A stretch of 64,000 nt of DNA from Gnetum montanum (lineage: Eukaryota > Streptophyta > Gnetopsida > Gnetales > Gnetaceae). Made by a program: the position numbers and the translations under genes. Shown here one piece after another: positions 24,187 to 35,606 of the stretch. The notes beneath the pieces are model-generated. The model made no database searches and had not been told where the DNA came from. It saw only the letters and a list, made by a program, of their open reading frames with translations. The DNA is taken from positions 154,948 through 218,947 of the forward strand of contig MNCI01007673.1 in the NCBI GenBank assembly GCA_015680685.1. The letters run 5' to 3'. How positions within the stretch are numbered: the first letter of the stretch is position 1; each line of letters opens with the position of its first letter.

Positions 24187-26576
24187 TGTACCACCCTATG
24201 TTTAATAATCCATGTTATTATCTTAAGTTATCCTAATCATCAATATATGATCATTAGGCAAGTGTGTCAATATGTGTGTTTTATGTGCTTGGTGATAATG
24301 TGATAGTATTAATATTGTGTTTTTTATATTAATTAAATATACTAATCTTATTTAACTAGTTAAAAAGTATCATGGATTTGAGGATAAGTCATGGGCAATA
24401 TGACAAGTTTATATATGTGATTTTATTATTATATTTTATATAATTTTTTGAAAGATTGTGCAAGGCAAGATGGCTATCTTTTATTAATTAAATGATATTT
24501 AAAGATCTTAGGAGTGAGGTACAGTAAGTCTAGTTTAACATTTTATTTAATAATTTTATGTTTTAGAAAATCTCTTGCTTTTTGAAGAATAGTATTCTGT
24601 ATTTTAAATTTAGGAAACAAGATGTAAGTAATGGTAAGATATCTTTTGGTAATTTAATCTCAATCATTGATCTGTTTTGATTTTTCATATAAGCTATGTA
24701 TGGGTTTCATACCTTGTTATCCAATGTTTCCTGAGATTTGGAGAATTTTACAAATAATGGTGAAAGATCTAAGATTGTGCATGTAGTTTTGACTATAGTA
24801 ATTAGCATTTTAGATTAGGAATTTTGATCACCTTATTTAATAGACCTAATATAGAGGTTTGGTTATGCTTATGTGTCAACTTTTTATGTGTGATGTATAT
24901 TTTATACATTGAAGTCAAGGATTTATTGCAAACCTATGTTCTTCTCATTTGTGATCTTGTTTTTTTATGATTCATTTTCCCTAAAGTCTTGCAGATCCAT
25001 TGGTCAAAGTTTCAATATTTTGGGACACACATATGAGTTAAATTACAAAGACAAACTACTAAAAATTTATGTTATGCCTCCATCATAGGTAGAATTCAAG
25101 TCATAATCAGGTCATGATAGTCCATCAGTAATGAACATGGATCACTATCCACTCATGGCAAGAATGCAATGATTGAAAGAGATTGTAATGAATCTAGAGT
25201 TTTGAATTATGGATCAACAAGTCATAACATCCTAGTATTAGGGTCATCACTAAGTTGTAATGCAAAATAATAATTTTCATGGTACTTATGACTAGATCAT
25301 GACATAATAGAAAAGAATAAATTCACTCATAATTGCCTCACACTGAGGTTGTGATTAGACAAGAAACATATTTAGTGAGTCATGGTGAACTAGTGTCAAA
25401 GTTGTAGTTTGGTATGATTGATATTTATTAATTTTTGAAGCCAAAATTGAGACATCTATTGTAGTTGGGTATTCAAGTTGCTCACGATGTTCTTTTAAGA
25501 TATTTTTGTACTTTTGTATTTTTTATACATGTTGGTACTATGCAAGTCTAGTTGTTTGTATATCCCTTACCACCATTGTACTATATGATGTGTTTTGTGT
25601 TGATTGAATGTAATTGCAACTAGCATCAACATGTATGGACCAATTGGTGATGAGTTCCCTAAACTGATTATGTTGACTTCCACTAGTATGCATCAATGAG
25701 GCTCTTTCCATATGCCCCATTTTATGGAAAAGTGTGTATGTTTGCACCTCTACTAGTATTTTCTTTTTCTTCAAAACTTTAGGAGATTGGTATTGGTATA
25801 TATAGTGAATTGTTTGATGCTATTAGATCTAGTTGAGATTAATAATGTAAATCTCATGTGAATGGTAAATGGAAACTAGTAATTAACATGGTATTATTGT
25901 ACATAACAAATTAATTCATGTATCAACACTAAGTGTGAGCATTTGTTACTTTTCCAATGTGTGTTAATGATGGTGGGTGAAGGAACATGTTCTCGATCTT
26001 GATGTTGTAATGTGATATTGCTTGGTGATGATTAATGATGAGTGATGACTTTTGATTATGATGTATAGTTTCTAGATGTGTTCATGTGGTTACTTAAATA
26101 CAAGCATGTGTAGGTCTACTATCCTTATCCAAATTCCCTATTCCATGTTGCTTGTCCTTAAATTGAATAGGTGAGATGATAAACATTTGTTACTCATTGT
26201 AGATTGATTCATCTTTTCTTCAAGGTGTTGATGCTAATGGATTAAGGGGCTTTCTAGCATAAATGGAAGATACATGATTCTTATTACTAGTAGATAGATA
26301 GATATTTGATCTTGTACTTGTATATTAGTTGGTTATGAATATTAACTTTGTTGAATTGATGTATGGATGCAAGGTGTTGCATGTATCTTAGTTAGTGTAT
26401 GGATGTTACATCATGAATTAATATTTATTTTTTAGCATTTATATTTTCATGCTTTAGATAGGTATCTTTTCCATGCTTTTGTTATGACTATGTGTGTTTG
26501 TTTTCATCTTTCCCTCATTTGATGTTTGTATCTATGTAATACCTTTCCAGCTTAGGTAGGTTATGAGGGTGTTACA
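24187..26576 (+). repeat. T1 3' LTR
   Basis: It starts TGTACCACCCTATG after a purine-rich tract (AAGAGGAGGAGCA, 24174-24186) and ends GAGGGTGTTACA. The last 0.6 kb aligns well with the 5' LTR. A sparse CATGA cluster lies at 25080-25420, including GTGAGTCATGGT near 25376. Confidence 0.75.
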
Positions 26577-27986
26577 TTGGGTCTTTATTATCTAAGAAAT
26601 GAGTAGCCAATATATCCAAATGATTAATCATATAATCTAGAAGCATAATAGCAAATCATGTTCTTATTCATGGATGGAGCAAGCATGGTGTTTAGTTGAT
26701 ATATCGATGATTACTAATCGCTATCTTCCTAACTATACTTCTAGTGGTCCCTAATTTGTATGGTTAAGTATAGTTGAAGCACAAGATATTTGATGTTATG
26801 TGGTCATAAATAAAAATAATCAAAATATATAAATTATTTATTTAATCTAATTAATAATGAAAGTAAGTCCTATACTAGCTTGAGGAAATGTGTGTTTGAG
26901 CCCTAATTTGTCATTCACGTTCTAGACTAGTGCATCCATTGTTGAGAATACCAAGTGATACACTACTAAACATACTAGGTAATGCCACTACTAGGATTAA
27001 CAAAAAAATATGTATATCATTAACATGCATTGCAATCATAAACATTAGGCTACTTGACATTAGAAAGCAAATAATAGGGAAAGGTAAATTTAATCTATAT
27101 TACTAGTCAAAGTGTCATAATGAAAGGAAATTCATGTTGATCTATATTACTAGTTATGGAACATACCCAAGTACATTCTACATGAATAAAGACATTATAT
27201 AACCAACATGAAACCATGTTGTTGGCATTTGCTGACTACTACTAAAAATGAAAAATAAAACTACAAGAGTTTGGCTAAGCTTCCAAACAAATGTTGATAA
27301 AAATGTAGTAGTTGGTTTTTATTTATAGACATTTATTACCATTATGATATTTTAGTTGATGTATATAATTTTCATTAATCCCAAGATAAAAGTTATATCA
27401 TTATTTCTTAGCGAAATGTTATATTAGCCTTAAGCCTCTTGACATATGATATATGATGCTTTATTAGTAAGTAATTATAAATAAGATAAATGTATCAAGA
27501 AGAGAATCATAAGGGGAATTAATGATCTATACGTAATTAAAAAAAATGTAAATATTAGAATGATGGATTTTAAAATCTTTTTTTAAAAAAATTTAGATTG
27601 TCATTTATCTTACAATGTTATATAGTTGTGTTGTATGAGGGTTACACCTTGGTATAAAAAAATTGATAAACTATTGAAAAGGTGATACATTCTAATTTCT
27701 AAAATATGTCATGTTATAACTAATTGATGTGCTTATTATAATAAGATCATTAATGAAAGGGCATGTTATAATAATGGGACATGTCTATTTAGGTAACCTT
27801 TAGGGGTTTGACCTAACATATTTATAACTAGTAATTAGAGGTCATGCTAGCATGGAATTGTAGAGTTAGTATAGGTGAGTAATAGGTGCTAGGTGAAGTG
27901 AGATAAGAAAGCATTGGACCATTCCTTTTAGTTAGATCTAGGTGTAATCATGGTAGTAGAGCTAGATTACTTCTACAAAATAGATG
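26577..27986. other. Unassigned AT-rich DNA
   Basis: No open frame, repeat partner or RNA signal was recognised on either strand. Confidence 0.4.
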
Positions 27987-29116
27987 TGTTATACCCAAAA
28001 AATTAACTTAAGATACACCATAATTAAATCACCAATAACTTATTACTTGGGCATGTGACTACATCATGCTTACATATTACAATAATTAATCACAATAATC
28101 ATTACAAATACTTAACCAAAATGTAAGGTAAAAACTAAAATACATAACAAAGTATATAAAAGAAAAAAATCCATATCCATAATTGAATCTCATAGTATAA
28201 TAAATCCAAAGATAGCTTTTTAAGATTCATAAGCTCAAATACAACATTTTCATCTCAAACATTATCAAAGACTAAATTTAAAAATAACAAGGAAATGCTC
28301 TAAGGATCTAGCTTCATCTCCCTTAAGTTCTTAATTCCTACCATCTAGATCTACACAAAAACTTGAAAGAAAGCTTAAAAGTCTTTTAGTAGAGCCCACC
28401 ACCTTGATATACTTGGAAAAAGTTGTTGAATGAAGTACATGTTGTACAAGAAACCATCCCAATCCATGAGATTAAAAACCAAAAACCATAATATATATAA
28501 AGGCCCCATCTATCTTGAATGCTATCAACAATCCTCCTCAAGAATTTCTTGACTAAATCTCACCTAATCTTGGATGAATCAATCCTAAAAACAAACTCAT
28601 ATAGATTACTTACCCTATCATTTTGCATCAAAAAACTAGCCACATGACATTCACAAGTGTAATAAGCAAACATTGATTAGTTATACAGCTTCCCCCATAT
28701 TTCTTGTCTAATGTCACAATCTAAATGCAATCATAGATGATGTGGATCAAGGAAGATAGTCACACCCTCCACAGTTCCTACCCATTAACACATAGATCTC
28801 GCTAGCTAAGAGAAAATCATAGGTGCCATGGATCAAGTTCTAGTAGCCAATGTAGAGTCCTCATAACATATACTTATTAAACCAATTGAATAGAGGTTCA
28901 AATAGCAGAAAATCCAAGATATGAAATATCATAGATTCGTATTGAATTAACAAACATAATAATGGCATAAAATGGAGAATAACCAATGACCATGAGTAGA
29001 GCACGACTCATGGTCAGGTCATGGTGAAGACCATAATCCATGGTACTCACTACTATTCATTTTTGCCTCACCACGAATTGTGGTTAGGCCATGACCTTAC
29101 CACAAGTCATGGTAAA
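27987..29116. repeat. L1: LTR-like DNA, left part, interrupted by S2
   Basis: It begins TGTTATACCC, a common start of plant gypsy LTRs, and about 1 kb later has a CATGA/CCACAAG cluster (28990-29116), at about the distance this cluster has from the start of the T1 3' LTR. Direct similarity to T1 outside the cluster is weak. It continues after S2 at 35607. Orientation and family are open. Confidence 0.35.
28985..29116. repeat. CATGA / CCACAAG cluster, left half
   Basis: ACCATGAGTAGAGC, CTCATGGTCAGGTCATGG, ACCACGAATTGTGG and ACCACAAGTCATGG in 130 bases. S2 is inserted at its right edge; the second half is at 35640-35825. Confidence 0.6.
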
Positions 29117-30168
29117 TGAGGATTGAAAACTTAGAAGGGGGGATGAATAATTTTCCCAAAATGAAAATCGATCAACCACAAAAACCACACCCAACATGTA
29201 CATGATTTCCCAACTTGGGTACATCTACACTCAAAGGGTAGAATCCTTACACAGCTCCAAACTTTGTTTCTCAAAATGTGGTTTGAAGGGTACCACACCT
29301 TATATAAGCTCTGAGCTCCACATTAAAGTGTTTCGTCATTGCAAAACCACTCAACCCCAAAAGGTCCTGACAAGCTTAGAATGTTATTTCAAGGATTTCA
29401 CAACCTTTAAAAATTTGAGTTGTGCTTTGAAGTGTTTTGACAATGCAAAACCACTCAATCTCACAGGATCTCAACAAGATCAATATATATGCCTTCTCAC
29501 AAGAAGCACATCAACCCTACAAGGCTAAAAGAGAGAAAAAAACATAAGAAAAGAGTGTAGATTAAATTACAAGTCCTTGTACTTTGAAGCACAATTTTAC
29601 AAACAATTAAGAAAATGATATGATAAATGAAGTACACAAGTACAATAGAATAGAATAGACAATGATTGCTTTGATGTTGATAATGCTTAACTAATACCTA
29701 AGAGATTGAAGTCTTCTTTTAGCCTTGAAGTTTTTTAAAATACTTTGGAATTCATGAAATGACTGTATAACAGCTAGTGTAGACATCTCCTTCAAGATTG
29801 AGATTTCTATCTAAAATCAACTTCAATTCTAGGGAGATGTCTTCATTGAATGTGGGATGTCTCTTTTGTAATGGAGACATCTCCTAAAAATAGTAGACCT
29901 CTTCTCAATTTTTTCACTTTATCTTTTGAGGCTTCATCTCACCAATTTTTCTTCTTCCCAATCCTTGAAGCATCTTCATTTGACTCATAGCCTTTGTTTT
30001 TATCCATGCTTGTCCATGCTCTCATCTTTGCCATGTAGTCTCTACTTTGACATCTATTTGTAGATCTTATTTCTTGAGTTTTCATTCATGTCCTACAAAA
30101 TCATTACATTCCACAACATTCTATGTTCTTCATTTTCCTTAAGGTTTTGACATACCAAAAGGTCAACA
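29117..30168 (-). repeat. S2 3' LTR
   Basis: TGAGGATTGAAAAC to AAAAGGTCAACA on the plus strand, matching 34532-35601. The dyad cluster is at 29779-29905 and includes GGAGACATCTCC, which is the reverse complement of the GGAGATGTCTCC found at the same place in the 5' LTR. Confidence 0.9.
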
Positions 30169-30183
30169 ATCTCCCCCTTTTTG
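30169..30183 (-). other. S2 polypurine tract
   Basis: Minus strand AAAAAGGGGGAGAT directly at the 3' LTR. A second copy (minus AAAAAGGGGGAGATA) lies at about 30520-30534. Confidence 0.8.
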
Positions 30184-30699
30184 GTGATGACCAAAACTTA
30201 AGAAAATGGGTGAGTCGATAAACAATTTAAATAATAATAACCAATAAAAATATTAAGATGCATAAATTCCAATGATAACCAAGGTTACGACTATGATAAT
30301 GGCTCTAAATATCAAGGCATGAAATTTAAAATGAAACTATACTATGCAAAGATAAAACCTTTCTTCATAAAATGCCATAAAACATAGTCATGATAAGCAT
30401 CGACTATCCATAAACCATCCAACTATCCATACAACTAGCTGATAAAATACCCTCAACATGTACAAAAATGACATATGTGCAAATCCACAATAAAAACCAC
30501 ATATGTGTACATCAAGCTATCTCCCCCTTTTTAGACATCATCAAAAAGAAGAGAACACCCAAGGGCCCTAATTACTAACCTTGGTCCCATCATCTAACTC
30601 TTTATATAAAGCAACTATAACTCTAGAAGGTTTGTAGGTCATCTCCTCATCATCATTGTTATTCATACTAGTGTTGGATGTGTGCTACTCGTCATCATC

Positions 30700-32179
30700 T
30701 AAAGATGCTACTTGGATAGGAGCTCTCCATGGATGAAGCTTCACTCAAAGTTAAGATGAAGTTGTTGAGTCCTACTAAGATGGAGCCAGTAAAGAAGATG
30801 ATGAAGCACCCTTCCTTTGATAAGTGACAGGATCAATAGGCCTCCATTGGGACAAATTCCCAAATATGCACTCCATGGTCTACTACTTAAAAGACCTAGG
30901 AGCATCATCCTAATGCTAAAGGCTAGGTCTAGGATACATGGGATCAGGATGCTCCCCCTAGACATGTGCCAATGGTACATCAAGCTACCCTAAATTAGAG
31001 GCATTTTCTAAATCATAGCCTCAAGAAGGTCCAACTACTCTTGAATGTCTCTATGTTGTAGGAAGGTCCTCCTCACTATTTGAAATGGAAGGAGTGATGA
31101 TCTCCTTAAATTATCACCCATCAGGAAGAAGAGGTACTTTGACTACATCCATTTCCTTACACAAGTGAGAGAGATTCCTACCAATAATCCCTAAGGTAAA
31201 AGCAAATGTCCAAAGTAGCTTTCTTAGAAAAGATCTCACCTATCTAATAATAGATTTGGAGCTTCTTAACTAAGGAGAGGCCCAAGATGGTGATGTTGAT
31301 TTCTTCTTCTGGGACTAAGATGGCTTGCTGTTGGATCCTACTTCATCATCATGGGAAAAGTTCCTCTTCTCAGCATACTCACTAAGGCTCCTCTTGCCTT
31401 TAAGCAAAGTCATCTCTGTAATGGGTACACCTCACTAACGGATCAACAAGCTGATGAGCTAAGGGTTCCCAAGGATTCTCTCCTTGGTAAACAAACCTAA
31501 CATGTCACGATAGAGAGTATGACCCAAGTCCAACGGCAACCTTGTAAGTAGGCAGTACAAAAAAGTGATTAGGCAAGAAAAAAATAATTATAGCTTCCAC
31601 CTTTTACAATGATTTTGTACAAAACAATAAGTGATAGGATGGAAGCATGTGGAGACATTTGACTTCCATAAAGTCTCCCACTATGAAGAGACACTGACTC
31701 CCCAAACAATGCATCAAAAAACTTAGCTTGTGAAACTAGAACCACACCATTCATAGAATGAATGGTGACCCTAAACACATGAGCACTATAAATCCCAAGT
31801 AATGCATTAATAATTTGTAAGTATACATCTATCAGCAAATCCCCAATCATGGTAGTGAAGGCCCCAATCAAAGCATTCATAATATCAATGTTACAGTGAA
31901 ACTCTCGAATGAGAATTTCAACCACATAAAAATCCATGGAAATGAAAGTAACCCAATTTAATACATGGAAGAAACTCATCAACTCCTTCTACCTATGCTA
32001 AGAAACGAAAATAAAATAAAATGCTTAGAAATAATAGAAATAGTTCAAGTTACCTCAAACCAGTACTGGGCACTGATTGATCTGAATTGGAGGTTGTAGG
32101 TGCTTGGATTGCTAGTGGATGTTCTCTTTGACTTCTTCTTAGGTGATTTTGTTGATGTTCCAACCTTCTTGTGAGCCAT
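30700..32179 (-). pseudogene. S2 second ORF, plant transposon-protein-like
   Basis: The minus strand opens with MAHKKVGTSTKSPKKKSKR (ATG at 32179), a Lys/Ser-rich start, and runs to ISAQYWFE (32054). There a GTAACT donor and a TTTCTTAGCATAGGTAG-type acceptor suggest a 65-base intron (31989-32053) restoring the frame. A long open frame follows (31569-31982: SMDFYVVEILIREFHCN, then INALLGIYSAHVFRVTI). After a stop come ITFLYCLLTRLPLDLGHTLY and the charged LKGKRSLSEYAEKRN. This order (basic start, FxSxxAQxxF, REF..., late LLPxxH-type block) is that of the plant 'putative transposon protein' family (Transposase_32-type). The true function of that family is not established. Later parts have several stops. 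Confidence 0.5.
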
Positions 32180-32263
32180 GGATGCTCAAATCATTGTCAT
32201 AGATGAAGCCCAAGTCATCTTCCCTTGGTCATCTCATTGAAAATGACTCAAAAAGAAAGGTTT

Positions 32264-32505
32264 GGATTTATATAATCATGTCAAACAAGGGTTTTTAATG
32301 AAAGAGTAAATGTCTCCTTTGAAAGATAGATGTCTCCTCCAAACCTAAAACTACAGGTAGACATCTCTTTTGGAAACTAGATGTCTCTGTCACATTGAGG
32401 GAAAACACAAGTAGACATCTCATTTTAGGAGTAGATGTCTTTAGGTAGACATCTCGTTTTGAAAGTAGACATCTCATAAGAGATGTCTCCTAGTAGATGT
32501 CTCAA
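32264..32505 (-). promoter_or_regulatory. Dyad cluster and TATA box upstream of the S2 second ORF
   Basis: From 32505 down to 32310 there are ten or more AGATGTCT/AGACATCT words, five of them carrying TGTCTC. TATATAAA on the minus strand (32267-32274) follows 36 bases later, and the ORF start is about 90 bases further on. The same arrangement stands in the S1/S2 LTRs, so an internal promoter is a reasonable inference. Confidence 0.5.
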
Positions 32506-32799
32506 CAAGATGAGACTTTGCAAGAGAAAGCACAAAGATGGCTACCAAGGATTATAGTCTTCAAAGATACTTACAATGAATTAAAAACTTACCTCTACTT
32601 ACCCTCCTTGCTAACGAAAATGAATATGTCTAGCAAGCTTAAGAAGGAGATTGCTCTTTTGAGCTTTCTCTTGTCCCACAAACTTTTTCAATTTCCAAGA
32701 CATGGCTTCCTCTCACAAATTTATTTGAGAGAGTCTCCTCATTCTTATGTTCCTTCCTTTTGATCCTCCATACTTTGTTAACTCCCTTATATTTTTAAT

Positions 32800-34476
32800 T
32801 TCCCTTCATTCCTCTTTTCCTGAAAATATTTCCTTTCTTGGTGCATTTAGATAAGACCATGGAGTCTTATGATACAACCAAGAGTTCATGTGATAATATT
32901 TTAAATTGCACTCCCATTGCTTATGCCCAAATTTATTGCAATAATAACATCTAACCTTTCTATAGTAGTTTAAATAATCAAACCTTGGAGCTGCTCTTTG
33001 TTGAAATGTAGTTCCCATTGATTCTTCATTCTTTGAAGAAGCCTTTTGTGAAGATAGAATCTGTGTAGATGCTTCTTCTTGTGAACAACATCCCATCCCT
33101 CTTTTATCAGGTGGACTTCTTCCTTACCCAAGAACCATTCAAAGGAACTCTTTTTCTTTGACTAGCCTTTCATTGACAAGTTTAACATATGCAAGCTCTT
33201 TCTTAATCTGCTCATGAGACTTGGTTGTTTTTCATTCTCAGCCCTCAGGTCTAAGATTTCTTTTTTGAGGTCTAAAATCTTTATATTTAATGAAAAAATG
33301 TCTTGATCCTTGATTTTTAGTTTTTTATTCAGCTTTTTACAAAGATTTTAAAAAGATAAAAGTTCATTGCACAAAATTTCATACCTTTCTTCATCATTTT
33401 CAAATTCATCATCTAAGATCCTAGCATCATCATCTATGAGAGCCATACAAATGAGGTGTGAATTTTTTACATCATCCTCTACCTCTTCATCACTTTGTTC
33501 TCCATCATCCCAACTTGTGTAGAAATTGGTATTTTTCATATCCATATCACTTGTATCCCTTCATTATAACCTATCATTATTAGGACATTCAAAGGTCACA
33601 TGGCCTCTTCCACCACAAACCTAAGATTTTATTGAACAAGAATCAAAATTAGAACTTGAAAATTTTTTACCTCTTTCCTTACCTTTAAATTGATTGGGTC
33701 TTTGTTCATTGAAGCCCTCACTTTTGTTTGCCATAATCTGTTGCAACCTTCTTGATAGAAGTGTTATTTCTTCTGCACTGCCCACATCTTGTTTATTAGG
33801 TTCCTTTTCTTTGGAGGAAAATTTTAGGGTAATGGACTTTTCTTTTATTGCCCCTTCACTTATGAGATTCATTTCATAAGCTATAAGAACACTTTGTAGC
33901 TCTTCAAATTTTAAAACTAAAAAATCTCTAATCTCCTCCATGGTAACCTTAGGTCTAAATTGTAGTTGTATAGTCCTAATCATTTTTATTGTAACATCAC
34001 TTTCAGGCAAGTCTTTGCCTATGCCCCTGATTTCCACAACAAGATCATTTGCCCTAGAGAAATAATCTTTCATATTTTCTCCCTCTCATTCTAAGCTTAT
34101 CATATTCACTTTGCAAAACTAAAAGTTTAGATTACTTAACTATCAATCTTTCCTCATAGGTATCTTCTAAACCTTCCCAAATTTCTTTGGCAATTTTACA
34201 TCCAACTACTCAATTAAATTTAGATTTATTCAATGCACAATATAAACAATTTTTTGCTTTAGAATCATACATAAAATTATCTCTTTCTTCTTGTGTCCAC
34301 TTACTTCAAGGCTTGATGGCCTTTGTTGCACTATCGATGAGCAATGTGTAGCCTTCAAGGATAAACTCTCATACTCCAAACTCCATAGACTCAAATAATC
34401 CTTGCATCCTTACCTTACAATAGGCAAAGTCAAACCCATCAAACATTGGTGGCTTTGTGTAGGATTTCCTCTCCAT
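32800..34476 (-). pseudogene. gag: S2 gag: UBN2-type capsid domain and two zinc knuckles
   Basis: The start at 34476 gives MERKSYTKPPMFDGF; the first 130 codons read WTQEERDNFMYDSKAKNCL and AKEIWEGLEDTYEE, typical of copia gag. The UBN2 core is the open frame 33621-34073 (DYFSRANDLVVEIRGIGKDL, then FEELQSVLIAYEMNL). First knuckle near 33575-33620: VCGGRGHVTFECPN, with the first Cys lost. An acidic segment follows (SWDDGEQSDEEVEDDV), then the second knuckle CYYCNKFGHKQWEC near 32930. The order of capsid, knuckle, acidic stretch and knuckle is known from Sireviruses. At least four stops and one frameshift. Its end leads not to protease but to a short Lys/Arg-rich tail. Confidence 0.8.
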
Positions 34477-34510
34477 AGTTCACTCTTGAAAGTTGACATT
34501 GAATGAAAGA

Positions 34511-34531
34511 GTACCAGGCTCTCATACCACT
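34511..34531 (-). other. S2 primer binding site, tRNA-Met type
   Basis: Minus strand TGGTATGAGAGCCTGGTAC next to the 5' LTR, one base from TGGTATCAGAGC. Confidence 0.8.
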
Positions 34532-35601
34532 TGAGGATTGAGAACCTAGAAGGAGGGGATGAATAAGTTCCCCAAAACACAAATTGATCAGCCATAAAAA
34601 CCACATCCAAATTTTACATGGTTCCCCAACTTGGGTACATCCATACTTGGAGGGTAGAATCCTTGCACACCTTTGAACTTTTTTTCTCAAAATGTGGTTT
34701 GAAGGGTACCATGTCCTATACAAGCTATGAGCTCCAGACCAAAGTGTTTTGTCATTGCAAAACCACTCAACCTAGCAAGGTCCTGACAAGCTCAGAATGT
34801 GGTTTCAAGAATCTTACAACCTTTACAAAATTGAGCTTTTCTTTAGAGTGTTTTGATGCTACAAAACCACTTAATCCTATAGAATCCAAAAAAGCTCAAT
34901 ATAGATGCCTTCTTGCAATAAGTACATCAACCCCATAGGGCTACAAGAGAGAAACAAAAACATAGGGAAAGAGTGTAAATTAAATTACAAGTCCTTGTAC
35001 TTTGAAGAATAGTTTTACAAACAATCAAGCAAATGATATGACAAATGAAGTACACAAGTATAATAGAATAGAATAGACAATGATTTCTTTGGTGTTGACA
35101 ATGCTTACCTAATACCCAAGAGATTGAAGTCTTCTTGTAGCCTCAAAGTTTTCAAAAAATACTTCAAAATTCATGTAATGGCTATCTAATAGCTAGTGTA
35201 GACATCTCCTTTGAAATTGGGACATCTCTCTAAAATCAACTTTAATTCTAGGAATACATCTTCTTTGAATGTGGAATGTCTCTATGGAGATGTCTCTTCT
35301 AAAATGGAGATGTCTCCTAAAAATAGTAGATGTCTCCTCAATTTTTGCATATTATCTTTTGAGGCTTCATCTCATCAATTTGTCTTTTTCCCAATCCTCA
35401 AAGCATCTTCATTTGACTCATAGCTTTTGTTTTTATCCATGCTTGTCCATGCTTTCATCTTTCCAATGTAGTCTATGCTTTTACATCTTTTTGTAGATCT
35501 CATTTCTTGAGTACTCATTCATGCCTTGCAAAATCATCACATTCCATAACATTATATGTTCTCCATTTTCATTAAGGTTTTAACATACCAAAAGGTCAAT
35601 A
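34532..35601 (-). repeat. S2 5' LTR
   Basis: TGAGGATTGAGAAC to AAAAGGTCAATA. The U3 dyad cluster (35198-35340) has four TGTCTC words; the TATA position equivalent to S1 has decayed to CTTGTA (35134-35139). Confidence 0.9.
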
Positions 35602-35606
35602 GTAAA

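Larger units (their letters stand above)
14640..26576 (+). mobile_element. T1: Tekay-like Ty3/gypsy element, split by C1
   Basis: LTR-like ends flank gag (16900-17421 and 20353-20800), protease, RT, RNase H and integrase in gypsy order on the plus strand. The 3' LTR is complete (2390 bases). The 5' LTR matches its last two thirds but its beginning was not found, so the element seems truncated on the left. Long LTRs, the TGTACCACCC start and the integrase tail suggest the Tekay/Del branch; this is inference. Confidence 0.75.
29117..35601 (-). mobile_element. S2: Sirevirus-like Ty1/copia element with gag and a non-pol second ORF
   Basis: Complete element on the minus strand: 5' LTR 34532-35601, primer site, gag (32800-34476), a dyad cluster with TATA, a second ORF (about 30700-32179), polypurine tract and 3' LTR 29117-30168. 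Perfect target duplication GTAAA at 29112-29116 and 35602-35606. The 4.4 kb interior contains no recognisable protease, integrase, RT or RNase H, so it would depend on enzymes from a relative. Confidence 0.9.

Noticed and set aside
26577-27986. Host gene in the unassigned stretches
   Set aside because: No open frame with protein-like composition, splice pattern or recognisable domain was found on either strand.
32310-32505. CRISPR-like array
   Set aside because: The repeated words are 8-12 bases, in both orientations and irregularly spaced, in a plant retroelement; no cas genes are conceivable here.
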